Below, one piece after another: positions 1 to 12,547 of a DNA stretch of 64,000 bases. The DNA lies in NCBI RefSeq assembly GCF_949628215.1, contig NC_134281.1, positions 45,900,512-45,964,511 of the forward strand, read 5' to 3'. Positions within the stretch are counted from its first letter, which is position 1. Each line of letters starts with the position of its first letter. The notes under the pieces were generated by a model. That model was not told where the DNA came from and did no database searches. It worked only from the letters and a program-made list of their open reading frames with translations. This DNA comes from Phalacrocorax aristotelis (lineage: Eukaryota > Chordata > Aves > Suliformes > Phalacrocoracidae). The translations under genes were made by a program, and so were the position numbers.

Positions 1-363
1 AGAATTTATTACTGAAGGACTGACAGAGCCACAGACAGCATAGCTGTATAGGCCTTGTTCTCTAAGTCAGTCATGTTTAAGCAGAAGACATGCAAGAAAA
101 AAACACAAAACAAAACCAAACCAAATACAGTGGTAAATGTCATGGTTTGGAGACTGATTCAAGACTTTGTGAGGTTGTCAATACTGTGTTCAAAAGGGAG
201 ACCTCATGCAAGTCCTACAATTTCCCAGGATGAAGGAACATTTAATTCTAGTCTAATAGGTATTTGTCTTTTGAAATGTTTTTATGCACCTTGTTCAGTT
301 GCTCATAGCTATTTTCTTCCAAAACCTGAATTCCCATCCTCACTTTTCTTTCTGACTCTCTTT

Positions 364-1117
364 CATAGAATCATAGAACGGTTTAGGTTGAAAGGGCCCT
401 TCAAAGGTCATCTAGTCCAACCCCCCTCCAGTGAGCAGGGACATCTTCAGCTACATCAGGTTGCTCAGAGCCCCGTCCAACCTGACCTTGAATGTTTCTA
501 AGGATGGGGCATCTACCACCTCTCTGGGCAACCTGTGCCAGTGTTTCACCACCATCATAGTAAAAAATTTTTTCCTTATATCCAGTCTAAAATTGTCCTC
601 CTTTAGTTTAAAACCATTACCCCTTGTCCTGTCACAACAGGCCTTGAAAAAGGTTGTCCCCATCCTTCCTATAGTCCCCCTTTAAGTACTGGAAGGCTGC
701 AATAAGGTTTCCCTGCAGCCTTCTCTTCTCCAGGCTGAACAACCCCAACACTCTCAGCCTGTCCTCGTAGGAGAGGTGCTCCATCCCTCTGATCATTTTT
801 GTGGCCCTCCTCTGGACCCACTCCAATAGACCAATGTCTTTCCTGTACTGAGGACTCCAGAGCTGGACACAGTACTCCAGGTGGGGTCTCACCAGAGTGG
901 AGTAGAGGGGCAGAATCACCTCCCTGGACCTGCTGGCCATGCTGCTTTTGATACGGTTGGTCTTCTGGGCTGCAAGCGCACATTCTTGGCTCATGTACAG
1001 CTTTTTGTTCACCAGTACCCCCAAGTCCTTCTCCGCAGGGCTGCTCTCAACCTCTTCACCCCCCAGCCTGTATTGATACCAGGGGTTGTCCTGACCCAGG
1101 TGCAGGACCTTGCACCT
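364..1117 (-). mobile_element. CR1 LINE, 5'-truncated 3' end
   Basis: Read on the minus strand, this is the end of a CR1 non-LTR retrotransposon. The open frame at 1024-632 carries the C-terminal part of CR1 ORF2 (reverse transcriptase polyprotein), including the stretches [17 protein letters not shown] and [12 protein letters not shown], followed by the usual CR1 3' untranslated region. It ends at low coordinates in the short ATTCTATG-type repeat typical of CR1 tails (seen on the plus strand as tcatagaatcatagaacgg at about 364-382). The element is heavily 5' truncated and the frame breaks before the end, so it is a dead copy. No target-site duplication is obvious, as is normal for CR1. Confidence 0.93.
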
Positions 1118-1507
1118 TTAACCCTCTGGGTTTTAGCTTTTTCTTTTTTTTCCCATCTTATCCTTTCTCTGTCTGTTTCCGTTGAAGTTCTGTTCATACC
1201 AGAATCTAACAACCACAGCCACAGCAAAAAGAGTTTTATCAGAGGATTGCATCCAGGAGTGGTTCAGTTCACCTTTTCAACGGAGTATTCCCAAATTAAG
1301 TGTTCAAGAGATGTTTAGGAATATAGGACAATCTCAGTTATTTTTGTATTTCATATTGTTACTTTACCTTTGGAGATTTTTCTCTTATTATTCAGAACTC
1401 AGATAACAATATTCTACTCAGAATTATTACTACACTGATTTGGAACAAATAAAATTACTTATTACAGTTTTATGCTCAGTCTTACACAATCTTCTTTCTT
1501 GAGTGGA

Positions 1508-1539
1508 AGGTTTGGAGAGTGGATTCTTTCTCCAAACCT
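1508..1539. repeat. Small perfect hairpin
   Basis: AGGTTTGGAGA at 1508-1518 is exactly complementary to TCTCCAAACCT at 1529-1539, leaving a 10-nt loop. The arms do not extend further. No function is implied; it could be chance or the trace of an old MITE. Confidence 0.6.
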
Positions 1540-4474
1540 AATGAAATTTGCCTTCAAAGAAGGCTGAAATATTATCAAGTGGTAAAATCTTTTTTTTTAA
1601 TCAAACAGTAAACTCATTTGTATCGTGCAATTAATTTGTACTTGCCATGATTCCTGGGTAATAATAATTAGCATGCTCTTTTGTTCCAGTCTTTTGGAAT
1701 TATTTATATGAAGGATTAGAAATGAACTTGGAGTTATCTAAGTGACTGAATTAACTATGTAATTGCTGGAGAATTGAAATTTAAAAAATAGTCTCTTTTG
1801 ATAAGACATTCAGGAACAGGACTTGAAGTGGGAGGAGAGGTCCCTCACAGATCAGTAGATCATATGCATAGTCTTTTATGTCTGAAGAAAATCACATCAA
1901 CTTGTTTTCCCACTACAAAACAATACATATTACAAAACACAGACCTCTTCTTCCAGTAACAGCTAGTGGTTTGGAACTCATAAAATATATTGCACCCCTA
2001 TGTATCAGAGGGGTGCATGTATAATTTTATGTAACATAAAATATGTTACACAAGGACAGATAGACCTCTCTGTCTCTCCACTATTGCCAATATCAATTGA
2101 AATTACTACACAGATGCCTGCAACGGTTCTCTCCACTGCGTGAGGAGTATGTTTCAACCTAACAATGAGGCCATTCAGCTTTCAGATAAATGAATACAGA
2201 TCAAAGACCTTTGCAGGACACATGTAAGTAACAGACAAATTATCCAGGTAACTCAGGAGCAGCTTTCAGAACAGTATCTTCTCTGAGTGCTGAACTACTA
2301 TCTTTGTGAATATGAGCCTCTTCTGCAGTGAAGCTCTAGCTCTACTAAGTCTGATAAAACCTGCCAACTTTCTCAGATGCCTGCAACCCAGTCTGTTCTG
2401 CAAATCTTTAACTGACTTACTGGTACTCATATTGGCTTCCAAGAGATTGTTTTGGCTGTACTTAAAGCCTCTTTTAAAAATACTTGGTGCCATGGAACTG
2501 CGTCTTTGGCTTTCTATGTCTTATAACTGTTTTCAAGCCTTCCCAATGAAGTCATAAACATAAATATATGTATGCTGTACTATGCAATAATTAGAACAGT
2601 AGCAATTCTTGTGACCATTAAAAATAATTGTAATCTTCATCTAAACTACAATTAATATGAAAAGCATGCAGTCTGTTATATACTTATCCTGACTCCACAA
2701 TATACTGGCCAGCAGAACCAGGCTGGTTTAATTTTGCAGCAAATTAGAAGAGTTCCTCTGACTGAATGCAGCTTAGAATAAATGGCACTTGAGGAAGAAG
2801 CTAAACCTTCTGATTCAGCCGTTCGGTTTGGAGACAACTCAAACTGAATTGTACCTCTGCACTGACTGCTACTTAAGAGCTGAGAACAAACATTCATATT
2901 AACAGTTGTGGGACACATTTCTACCAGCCAAGCATTTAAGAAACCATAAACTGATTATGAACTACCATTAGAGCTGTCTGGATCAGTATCAATTCTGAGA
3001 CCTACATGGTATGTTTTTCCTTAAGAGCATAATCTAATTATTAATAGGCAAACAGCTGCATAAATTATGTTCAGAAGTAATCTGGTGGCAAATTATACAA
3101 TTAAAGAAAATTGTCATGCCAAGATGGTGTAACTAGCCATGATTAGGAGTAACAGCTCAAACTGCCATCAGTGTTACCATAGACAACATGTTTTATCACA
3201 CATGAGTACTAGGCACTTCAGGAAGGCAGATGACAGCATAAGGTTCAAAACTGAAAGAGGAACAGAAGTTTAAGGGGTGCATACTTGCAGTACAGTGCTG
3301 CTACTCAGAAGACAAAAAAGAAGGACTGGTGCCAGGAGCATTATAAAGAGGAGTAACTGCTTTGGCGCTCTGTTATTTGACTCTTACGCATTAGTGAGGG
3401 ACTGAAATCTGTCAAGAGTACATGACACGTCTTGGATTCTGCTCTCAATTCAACTGATGTACAGCTGTAAGCAAATTGCATTCCCTCTGTGTGCTTCAGT
3501 TTAACTCTGCAAATTTATGATAGTGATGGAGTTGTCTGACACTTATTTGCAAAAGTGTTTGTGTTTTGAGATCCCCTCTGTGAAAGTGAACACATGGATA
3601 AAGTATCGCTATGATTTTTTCATTTCACTCTAGATCCTACCAATTTTTCTAGTTATTTTAACTTACTTTCATCACATTATTCTTTAATTGATTCCCCCAG
3701 TCAATACATAGTATAGATTTTGCCTTTATACTCTCTCTCCTTTGCTTTACAGTGCTGAATAATGAAGGAGAAAGTAATTTTGAGCATCAAGAATTAAGAA
3801 GAGGTTTCATTCAAAATTTAAAAGAAGAGGGAGAATCAGTGAAACAGTGAAATTGGAAGATTTATTTTAAGTGTTGACATTGGTGATTTTGAGGTGAGGT
3901 TGGAACTCTGATAAGTAGTTTGTGTTTGTATGTGTAATGGCCTCAGTATCTACAGTTTTTTATGTGATGTTATTGGTAAATATTTCAGAATCCTGCTTGT
4001 TACCCTTCCTTTTCTGTCAGCAAACATGTTTCAGTGTATGCTTCATTTTGTTCTCTTTCACAGATATAATGACAAACAATGACTGTTATTTATTTCATTA
4101 ATCCATGTGCCAAAGTTCTGTATGATAATTTGAAATACTTCAGGTGACTCATGTGGTTGCCGATACAAAATTCTGCTCTTGTTTTCTCTATTTGTTTTCA
4201 AACATAAGAAATTACATGTACAAAATTACATTCAAAATATTAGGTTACTCAGAATTTAGAAATGGCAGACTTACAGCTAATAATATGATCGCACAATATT
4301 TTTAAGAGATTCCATTTCATTTGGCAATGGAGTTTTAAAGGATTTTATTTTCTTACTCTTTTCTAATGCATGGTCGAAAGTTTATCTACTGCATGTTAAC
4401 CATACATATTGTGAATACAGAATTATTTCAGCCATGTTTTTGTGGTATTAGCTATGACGGCTTCACAGATAATA

Positions 4475-4545
4475 ATTCATTTTTCCAGTGCCCTGTGAGA
4501 TGAGGAGATGGGATATTTATCCATTTTGCAGATATAATATTTTGT
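4475..4545 (+). repeat. Possible MIR/CORE-SINE relic
   Basis: The stretch running from 'ccctgtgagatgaggagatg' to 'ccattttgcagatataat' resembles the MIR segment in which base counts near 'attttacagatgaggaaact' recur. It is very diverged and short, so the call rests on a resemblance of about 70 bases. Confidence 0.35.
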
Positions 4546-5559
4546 TTCATACCTGTCCCTCACACCTGACTCCAGAGGCACAGATGTCTGTTGCACATCT
4601 GAATAGTTTTTCTTATGGTAGGAAAGCTGAGGAGATGTAATTATTATGCATTATTATTGTTATGTAAAACGCATTAGATCCTTCAGCAGAAAATTATGGA
4701 AATGTTCAAAGTATTGCTTCTAATTACTACAACAGCACTTTATTAGCATGCAAAAACATTATTACTAACCCTGGAAAGGTGTTTTTCTGTCTCTCAGTTG
4801 GCTGACGTCTGGAATGCATTTTTCCTCTGCATTTAAAAATGCATTGTAAAAGTGTTCTCATTTAAAAAAAAATAAGTCAAGATACTGTAAAATTCCATAA
4901 GAAATCAGGAACAAAATAAAAGAGTCAGTTCAACCTCATTATTGATGGCAGTGCTCTAAATCTGATGGGGAAGAAGTAACAGTGTATTACTTCTTGGTTC
5001 ATGTATGACATGTATTTACAGGAAGATGGGAATTTGGACTTTTCACTCCTGATATTGTTGTGTTAGTCACAAGCAATGACATGCCTTTCTTAACAATTGT
5101 TTTCTTGACAGAGTTTCAGTTTTATTTTCTAGCTGCAAAAGCTCATTTTTATTCCTCTTTTCTGGTGCTGAAGGTGAGTTTGTTTTCTGCCTTTGGAACA
5201 CTACTTGATTTGTGGATCCTGTAAAGAGCATCAGTTTGCATAGCCTTTCTGCATTTGGATGAAGTTAGAAGCCTTATTCCTTGTCCAACATAAACTGATA
5301 ATCCAAAGGAAAGATAAAAAGTATATTCCTATTATGAACACCTAACATAACCTATGATTTGATAAGATGGTTCATGACATTAAACAAATATAGGCTACTA
5401 ATAACTAGTGCTTAAATGGGTTTGTATGTCTTTGAGACACTACAAGTCTTTCAATTAAATTACATTTGCACAGTAGTTGTTAAAATGCAACTGAGGCATG
5501 TGATTGTTATCTCTTATTCTTATGTGTCACTCGTTATCAGAGCACCTGACTACCAGTCT

Positions 5560-7735
5560 GTAATGGATGGAATTACTTTAGAGATAGACTAGGCCTTTTG
5601 AAGCTGGGCCAAGTGAGCTACTGGACAGGTCTCTACCTCATCAGTCCTGGTTTGGCGAAATGGTCACCAGTTACATCTCAGATGAATGAGTCATTTGTTC
5701 TGTGCTGGTCTTAGTAGTCAGATGTTCTCTTAGAAATTGGATGAAGCAATAAGATCTATTATCTCTGTTCATTGTAGCTATCTTCTAGATATTGTTGTCC
5801 ACTTAGAACAGTTGGCAGAACAGCCTGAACATGCTTCAGCGCTGTCTTGGTATACAACTTGCCCTCTTAAATCAAATAGCTGAAGGGGCTTTTTAAAATG
5901 TCTGGTGGCTTTGTGTTAGTTTGGATGAGGAATGCTCACGTGCCTTCATAGGGACTGCTTTTCTCTGGGGAAGAAGAGAAATAAGCTGCAACAACTTCTT
6001 AAGCTGCTCCAGTTTGACTCATATTTGCTGCCTGACCACACCAAATCACTAAAGAAAAAAATTGGTGACACAGAACAAGCAGTAAATAAATATTAGAGCT
6101 TCATAGATTATGTATTCAGCCACACCAGATGCTTCCAAAATGAATTGGTTTTAGTCTGTCACTCGTTGTCTGAGAACCACTTCCCATTTTGGTTCTCTTG
6201 GGAGTATTTGTACATAGAGATCAAAAATGTCATGTGCCAAAAGGTTAAAAGTCACCTTAGTTCATTTTCTCCAAGTCTTGGCCAAGGTCTGTTGGTAGGA
6301 TCATTGGAAGAAACCATTCATACTATCCTGCTCTGAGGATACATTGAACTGCAGATTTCAAAGCTTTTAGGTTGGTGCTTCCTTGTCAAATTTTTCAAGG
6401 TACTGATTAAAATGAGCATCCACAGTCCAGATGCCACCACTTACTGAGAAGCATTGTGCGCATGGGAAGCCAGCCCTGATTTCTCTCTTGCCCACCTGGC
6501 CCTCTGGGGATCTAGCAACTCCCCGGAATATTTGGCTGTCTGGTGTCCTCTGCTTGTCATCTTCAAGTGGTGTCCTTGTTTTGAACATTTGACCATCAAT
6601 CTTATTTGTGGTTGTGGTTTTTTTTTTTCTTTAAATGTTTTGCTTCTGAGCTCTATGTCCTGCCTCTAGAGTTGAAAGATGATCTTTTTGCCTCAGTAAG
6701 TGTAGTGTAGCCACACAGAATACAAACAGGCTGGCATCCCATTTATCAGCTTTTCTCCAGCACTGATTGAAGTGTCTTCCTCTCAGTCTAAGAAGAAAAG
6801 ATTTGACAGAGAAGCTGCCTGAAACATGCGGGCGAATTTCCCTCATCCCTCCTGAGTAAAGTACTTCTGTCTACTTTTCTCCACTTCTTGTGGAGAAATA
6901 GGATCTCCAATGTCTTCATTCGCACAGTCCTTTTATTTTGTATCTTGTTGTCCCCTAATTCATTCCTGATTGTCTACTTCATGTATCTCAACTATGGCAG
7001 ATGTGTGGCTCAAGAAGAGACAAGAAATTGGCTTTTCAACAGAATGCTTCTTTATCAAATTTTATCACCTATCTGTTTGGCATCAATTTTGGCCAGCACT
7101 TAGAAGTGGATGAGCAAGTGCCAAATTCCAACATAAGCCTCTGCCTTTAGTTGCCCATTTTCCTTCCTGGCCAGCCTAAGATATCAAAGAGATAGGGATC
7201 TTCCACGTGAGTTCTTGTCTGCTTTCCTGGAATTAAAAAAATTTAACAATACATACAGGCAGTGTTTTTGCAGGAAGTGATTTCTGCCTTGAGGAAAAAA
7301 GACACTTAAACACTTCTGTTTCAGAGGAAGTGGGAAGGTGAATCATTTGGGAAAGTGCCATACTGAAAGGTCCAAAGCCTGAGAAGGAATGTAGGGCATA
7401 TCTTTATGACACCTTCATTGTAGTTAATTATCACAGAAGATGTGTTTTCCATTAGCAAGGAGTAAGATGCGGTTTAGTGTGTTCAGTAATATGATATCAG
7501 ATGTAGTTTTTCTTCTGGCCAAGCTTAAGCCAATACACTCTAATGAAGCCTATGATACTCATCATTTTTTCATACCTGGAATTTGCACCAGGGATTTTGA
7601 CAGAAGTTGTTTCTGTATTGCTACTGAAGTGGAATGTATCAGTGCAGCTCACTGTCACAGACATGATGAACATCTCAATGGAAGTAGTCAAAGCAGAATC
7701 AAGCTAAATTATCTTAATTTACAGTAACATTGCTG
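5560..7735. other. Unidentified decayed, coding-like region
   Basis: This stretch is less AT-rich than its surroundings and shows short open pieces on both strands, such as 6846-6631 and 6588-6367 (minus) and 7440-7727 (plus), separated by stops. The minus strand gives fragments that read like protein, for example PREPKWEVVLRQRVTD (about 6210-6163) and LKHVQAVLPTVLSGQQYLED (near 5845-5780). I cannot assign them to a family. A processed pseudogene or an old transposon ORF are the obvious alternatives; chance is also possible. Confidence 0.3.
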
Positions 7736-8213
7736 TTTGTCTTTTGGAAGGCAATATAATTGCTTCATTTGTCTGTTACCTTGTATTTGTTACTTTAACA
7801 GCTGCCAAATCAATCAGCTTTTACAAGACATAACTTGCTTTCTCTTCTTTGATTAACTAAAGGTTATAGGTACATCTTTACAAACTTGGAACCAGAAGAT
7901 TAAGTTCTGTTCTTTGCTTTTCATTTACTTGTTACATGCTTTTGGGAAAATGGTGTCACCCACATGCTTATTTGCTTCATCTGTAAGATCAGTATCAAGC
8001 CCTTATTCTTGACACTGTGAGGTTTCTGTGAGTCTCAGTAACAGAATATGGTCACTATCATCCTTGACTAAAAATGTTGCACTTTACTATTCCTTATTAT
8101 TATTATGGTTCCTCCATCAGTAACAAACATGCTTGTTGTTTTTATCTCCCTACAAATATTCGTGTTATAAACCTCATTATGATTCAGCACAGAATAAATT
8201 TATAATTAGGTAT

Positions 8214-8789
8214 TGTCCTGGTTTCAGCTGGGATAGAGTTAAATTTCTTTGTAGTAGCTAGTATGGGGCTGCGTTTTGGATTTGTGCTGGAAACAGTGGT
8301 GATAATGTGGAGATGTTTTAGTTGTTGCTAAGTAGCGCTTACACTGGTCAAGGACTTTTTCAGCTCCCCGTGCTCTGCTGGGTGCACAAGAAGCTGGGAG
8401 GGGACGCAGCCAGGACAGCTGACCCCAACTGGCCAAAGGGATATTCCATACCATATGACGTCATGCTCAGTATATAAAGCTGGGGGAAGAAGAAGGAAGG
8501 GGGGATGTTTGGAGTAATGGCGGTTGTCTTCCCAAGTAACCGTTATGCGTGATGGAGCCCTGGTTTCCTGGAGACGGCTGAGCGCCTGCCTGCCCATGGG
8601 AAGTAGTGAATGAATTCCTTGTTTTGCTTTGCTTCTGCGCGCAGCTTTTGCTTTACCTGTTAAACTGTCTTTATCTCAAACCATGAGTTACCTCAATTTC
8701 ACTCTTCCGATTCTCTCCCCTGTTCCACCGGGGGGAGTGAGCGAGCGGCTGCGTGGTGCTTGGTTGCTGACTGGGGCTAAACCACGACA
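8214..8789 (+). mobile_element. Solo LTR of an endogenous retrovirus (copy 1)
   Basis: A 576-bp element starting TGTCCTGGTTT and ending AAACCACGACA, so the ends form a short inverted repeat with TG...CA termini. It is flanked by GGTAT / CGTAT, a 5-bp target-site duplication with one mismatch. Inside it lie a perfect CRE octamer (8456-8463) and a TATA box (8471-8478), marking the U3/R promoter. The polyadenylation hexamer present as ATTAAA in copy 2 is GTTAAA here (8659-8664). No internal retroviral sequence adjoins it, so it is a solo LTR left by LTR-LTR recombination. The 5-bp duplication suits an ERVL-like (class III) origin; the exact family name is not known to me. Confidence 0.9.
8456..8478 (+). 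promoter_or_regulatory. LTR core promoter: CRE plus TATA box
   Basis: TGACGTCA (8456-8463) is the palindromic CREB/ATF consensus. It is followed 7 nt later by TATATAAA (8471-8478). The identical pair occurs in the LTR at 12209-12231. The motifs are seen directly; promoter activity is inferred. Confidence 0.7.
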
Positions 8790-9477
8790 CGTATATATCA
8801 TTTTTCAAAAAAATTTGAAAAAACTGCATTCTAAAATTAAAAAGAACAACTGTTTGGGTTGCATTTTTTTGTTATGCGCTTGTCATAACTGGGGATGGAT
8901 TTGAAGTTTAACAAAAACATCTGCTGAGAAATTTATTTTCTACTGGCATAAGAATCCATCTTACTGGTCTAAGAACCAAGTCTTAATTGTTCACAGAATA
9001 ACCGTCCAAATAGTGTAAATTTATGAAGGCAAGGCAGCCAAGGCCTGGTTGCTGTTAAACCACCAATTACATAATCAGAATTGTAAAGGGCAAGGGACCC
9101 TCAGGTGACAACAGGACCGCAAGAGTTGTCTTCAGCTGTCAATTCTGGACTGATTCATAGAAGTTAGAGCCTATGAAGAGAGTTGCATAGAGCCAATTAA
9201 GTCATATAGTCAGTGGAAAAATGTTACAAAAAAGACTGACATCACCATATCACTTTCGATCATAGATGTTTGCTAGAACTTCATATTAACAAGTTCTATA
9301 AGCAGCACGCAGATGTTTTTCCAAATTAGCTTCAGTCCATGTAGTGCTTCTGGAGTTGAGCTGACAATTCATATTTTCTGGAAAATAAAACAGTAGAGAA
9401 TATGGTGCAGTGCAGTACTTATTTAGGAGCCAGTTTTGCTGCAGGAGAAGTAATAGCTGTATTATTTACATATGTAG

Positions 9478-9588
9478 ATGTGGTGCTTAGGGACATGGCT
9501 TAATGGTGGACTTGGCAGTGCCAGGTTAACAGTTGGTCTCAATGATCTTACAGGTCTTTTTGAACTCAAATGATTCTATGATTTTATG
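9478..9588 (+). mobile_element. CR1 LINE 3'-terminal fragment
   Basis: About 110 bp of CR1 3' end in plus orientation: the block from 'gtggtgcttagggacatgg' through 'ggacttggcagtgccaggtt' and 'caatgatcttacaggtcttt', ending in the tail 'aaatgattctatgatttta'. The ATTCTATG tail fixes the orientation. It is too short to hold coding sequence. Confidence 0.85.
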
Positions 9589-11961
9589 TTTAGTTATCGG
9601 AAAATGCTTCCATTGTGCATATTTGCTTCGGAGTCAGTGCAGTAACTGTTAGCCATGAGTACAAGTGTATGAATATGATGAAACCATGCAGTTGGAGTGA
9701 TTCTGCATGCTTCTTTTTACTGTTGACTTTAAATCAGCATTTGTACTAAGTAAAGAAAGATAAGAAAAAAAGAGGGTGGCATTTCAATTTTATTTTTATT
9801 TGCTTCACTGGTTGCTATTTTGTAATTGAATTGCATTTTAAATTTCATATTCAAAAGGTTCAGACTGAGACACAAGCACTGATCTCCCCATTCCAAAGGA
9901 AATTTGAATTTTTGTCTCATTAGAGGTCTAAAATACAGAATTCTGATCACACTAGACATTTTTACATCAGAAGCTCCCACTCTAAATTCTAATCTCATTT
10001 CTGCTTCAGAATAATGCCTGTAGGAAATTAGTACTGTTTTTATATTACAGCAATTTGTTCTCAAAAGGTCCAAGAACTTTTTGCTTAAAAAAAAAAAAAA
10101 GGTCATGCAAGAATTGTGGTTGTATAAACAATTAAAACTAGAATCCTATATAAGGCCAAACATAAATCATAATCCTCCTAACCTTTAAAGCTTTCCACAT
10201 CATCTCTTGGGTGTGAAAATTTTGAAAGCCTAATTATACTATACTAGTAGCCCTTACCTCTGGAAATTCTCTGGGTTTTGGGGCAGAATGTGAATGAGAT
10301 CCTATCAGCAGTATGGAAACACATGAAGTGTTAAAGAACTTTGTGGGCTTTCTGTCAAAATAATGCAGTGTCTTTTCATTGCTCGTATTTAAGTCTTGCA
10401 CCAATTACTATAATGACTTTAGAAGTAGTCATCTTCCACATGAGAATGTAAAAGGAAGAGAAACAAGTGTACTAGTTCACTGCTGCAAGCCTCTGCCAAA
10501 AGTGAACCTGGCCTGACAGGCGTCATGAGTGCTGAGCATTCATTACTTTTCTGGAAATAATGGGTGTTTTACTGCTGCCAGTCTGTTCCTTTTAGAAAGT
10601 AAACTGCTCAGCTCATAAATCAAGAGCTGAAATTTATTTAGAATAATGGTAACAAAGTCAGTACACCACCAGGAAGACACTTTTTGATGAGTCACCATCT
10701 AGTCCCAGAGACATCGTCCTACTATTCACAACAGGTAATTAATGCAAACAGGAAAGGGGACCAGGAAATGGAATCCTACTTATAACTGTTTGTGTGTATA
10801 TTAAAGTTATTTTAACTTATTTTAGAAGCTACTAAAGGGTACGAACTAAGATTGCTAACCAAACTGTATTGACAAGTGAGGTGCTAGAAGCACAACTGAC
10901 TGTTTTTTCAAATGTATTTTATGTCATTATTCCCCAGTTTCTGTGGCTTGTGATGATTTTTGTTCCTGAGAGCAGCCGATTTCCTACATTTCTGCCATTC
11001 AAGCTGATAGAGAGCTGCATGAAAATGAGTTTATAACTGGCTGTTAGTGATGTAATATGCAAAAAGGGCCAAATCTTTATAAATGCTCGGCACTCAGCCC
11101 TTCCAACACATCTACATAGCTGTTGCTAGTATACAGCTTTGTTTGTTTTGTAGTCTATGACTTCTGTTCATATTATACTGTATTTTTTGAGCACCAGCCT
11201 CCATGTAGGATGTTATTTCAAGCACTCTTTAATTAACTCTCAAATATTTTACATAGTATTATCATCTTTACTAAATGAGAGGGAAATGAGATTATAGACT
11301 GATTAGTTCACATGCTTAGTATCAGAAAGGAGACATTTTACAATGCAAGAAGCAAAGTCCAACACTGATGGTACCTGGTCTGGTCATCACACGATGCAGA
11401 AATCTGCAGCAACTTCTTCACATGCAGTGCTTTAATGCATACATAATCCTTTCAGAATGAAGAACAAAATTATGTGCGTCTTTGAGAAAGCATCGAGTCT
11501 CCGACAAGGAGTTATTTGGAAGGACCAGGTGCTTTTCAGCCTAGTAGATACTATTTTAAACAAAGATTTTCAATAAATATTAAAGCGCTTAGAAATGATG
11601 TTTTAAAGGATATAAAATAAACAGACAAGTATTCACTGTAAGATTGGAATGCATAGTAAACTCGGGTCATTTTTGTTTGTTGATATTGTCATCAGTAGCA
11701 GTTACGGAGCTTGCATATCTGGTACAGAACTTGAGGAAGAGCATATCTTAGGTCAGCCTCATGAGAAATTGTTTTACCTTGATCCTGGCCAACTGAATTT
11801 CAGCCACATCAGTGGAATGATTTTTCCAGCAGAAGCAGAGGTGGAGGGTGAGTCTCATCTCCTGAGTTTTATGGCACAAAAGCATGGCCGAAGCATTCTG
11901 TGAGAGCCCAGTCAGAATGATTCCACCAAGTAAGAGCAGTCCATTGTGCTAAAATCTAATT
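9589..11961. other. Intergenic DNA, nothing recognised
   Basis: AT-rich sequence between the CR1 fragment and the second LTR. A weak MIR-like patch may lie at about 11225-11330 ('tttactaaatgagagggaaa', 'ttcacatgcttagtatcaga'). Open frames such as 9729-10106 (minus) and 11649-11903 (plus) match no family that I know. Confidence 0.6.
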
Positions 11962-11966
11962 ACCAC

Positions 11967-12542
11967 TTTCCTGGTTTCAGCTGGGATAGAGTTAAATTTC
12001 TTTGTAGTAGCTAGTATGGGGCTGCGTTTTGGATTTGTGCTGGAAACAGCGTTGATGATGTGTAGATGTTTTAGTTGTTGCTAAGTAGCGCTTACACTGG
12101 TCAAGGACTTTTTCAGCTCCCCGTGCTCTGCCGGGTGCACAAGAAGCTGGGAGGGGACGCAGCCAGGACAGCTGACCCCAACTGGCCAAAGCGATATTCC
12201 ATACCATATGACGTCATGCTCAGTATATAAAGCTGGGGAAGAAGGAGGAAGGGGGGACATCTGGAGTGATGGCGTTTGTCTTCCCAAGTAACCGTTACGC
12301 ATGATGGAGCCCTGGTTTCCTGGAGACGGCTGAGCGCCTGCCTGCCCATGGGAAGTAGTGAATGAATTCCTTGTTTTGCTTTGCTTCTGCGCGCAGCTTT
12401 TGCTTTACCTATTAAACTGTCTTTATCTCAAACCATGAGTTACCTCAATTTCACTCTTCCGATTCTCTCCCCTGTTCCACCAGGGGGGAGTGAGTGAGCG
12501 GCTGCGTGGTGCTTGGTTGCTGACTGGGGCTAAACCACGACA
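11967..12542 (+). mobile_element. Solo LTR of an endogenous retrovirus (copy 2)
   Basis: Same family, orientation and length (576 bp) as the LTR at 8214-8789. By eye I count about 19 differences between them, roughly 3%. The 5' end has mutated from TGTCC to TTTCC; the 3' end AAACCACGACA is intact. It is flanked by an exact 5-bp direct repeat, ACCAC at 11962-11966 and 12543-12547, which shows that it is an independent insertion and not the partner LTR of copy 1. CRE (12209-12216), TATA box (12224-12231) and poly(A) hexamer ATTAAA (12411-12416) are all kept in order, so U3 and R are readable. Confidence 0.93.
12209..12231 (+). promoter_or_regulatory. LTR core promoter: CRE plus TATA box
   Basis: TGACGTCA at 12209-12216 and TATATAAA at 12224-12231 have the same spacing as in the first solo LTR. 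The conservation of both motifs between copies that differ elsewhere suggests they were part of the active parental promoter. Current activity is unknown. Confidence 0.7.
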
Positions 12543-12547
12543 ACCAC

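Larger units (their letters stand above)
1118..8213. other. Intergenic DNA without a recognised gene
   Basis: AT-rich sequence with no open frame that I can tie to a protein family. It contains a perfect 11-bp stem hairpin at 1508-1539, a faint MIR-like stretch near 4475-4545, and a slightly more GC-rich, ORF-denser part at about 5560-7735 that looks like a decayed coding or retroelement relic. I see no exon of SHISAL2A, the next gene beyond GPX7 in human. Confidence 0.6.

Noticed and set aside
55-501. 148-codon frame running into the CR1 element
   Set aside because: It joins unique AT-rich DNA to the antisense side of the CR1 tail; no family resemblance.
8328-8597. Open frames inside the LTRs (8239-8597, 11992-12349, 59914-60193)
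   Set aside because: These are antisense or fortuitous frames of the same LTR repeated in each copy, not genes.
8214-12542. One 4.3-kb provirus with two LTRs
   Set aside because: Each LTR has its own flanking duplication, the outer flanks differ, and no PBS, PPT or retroviral frame lies between them.
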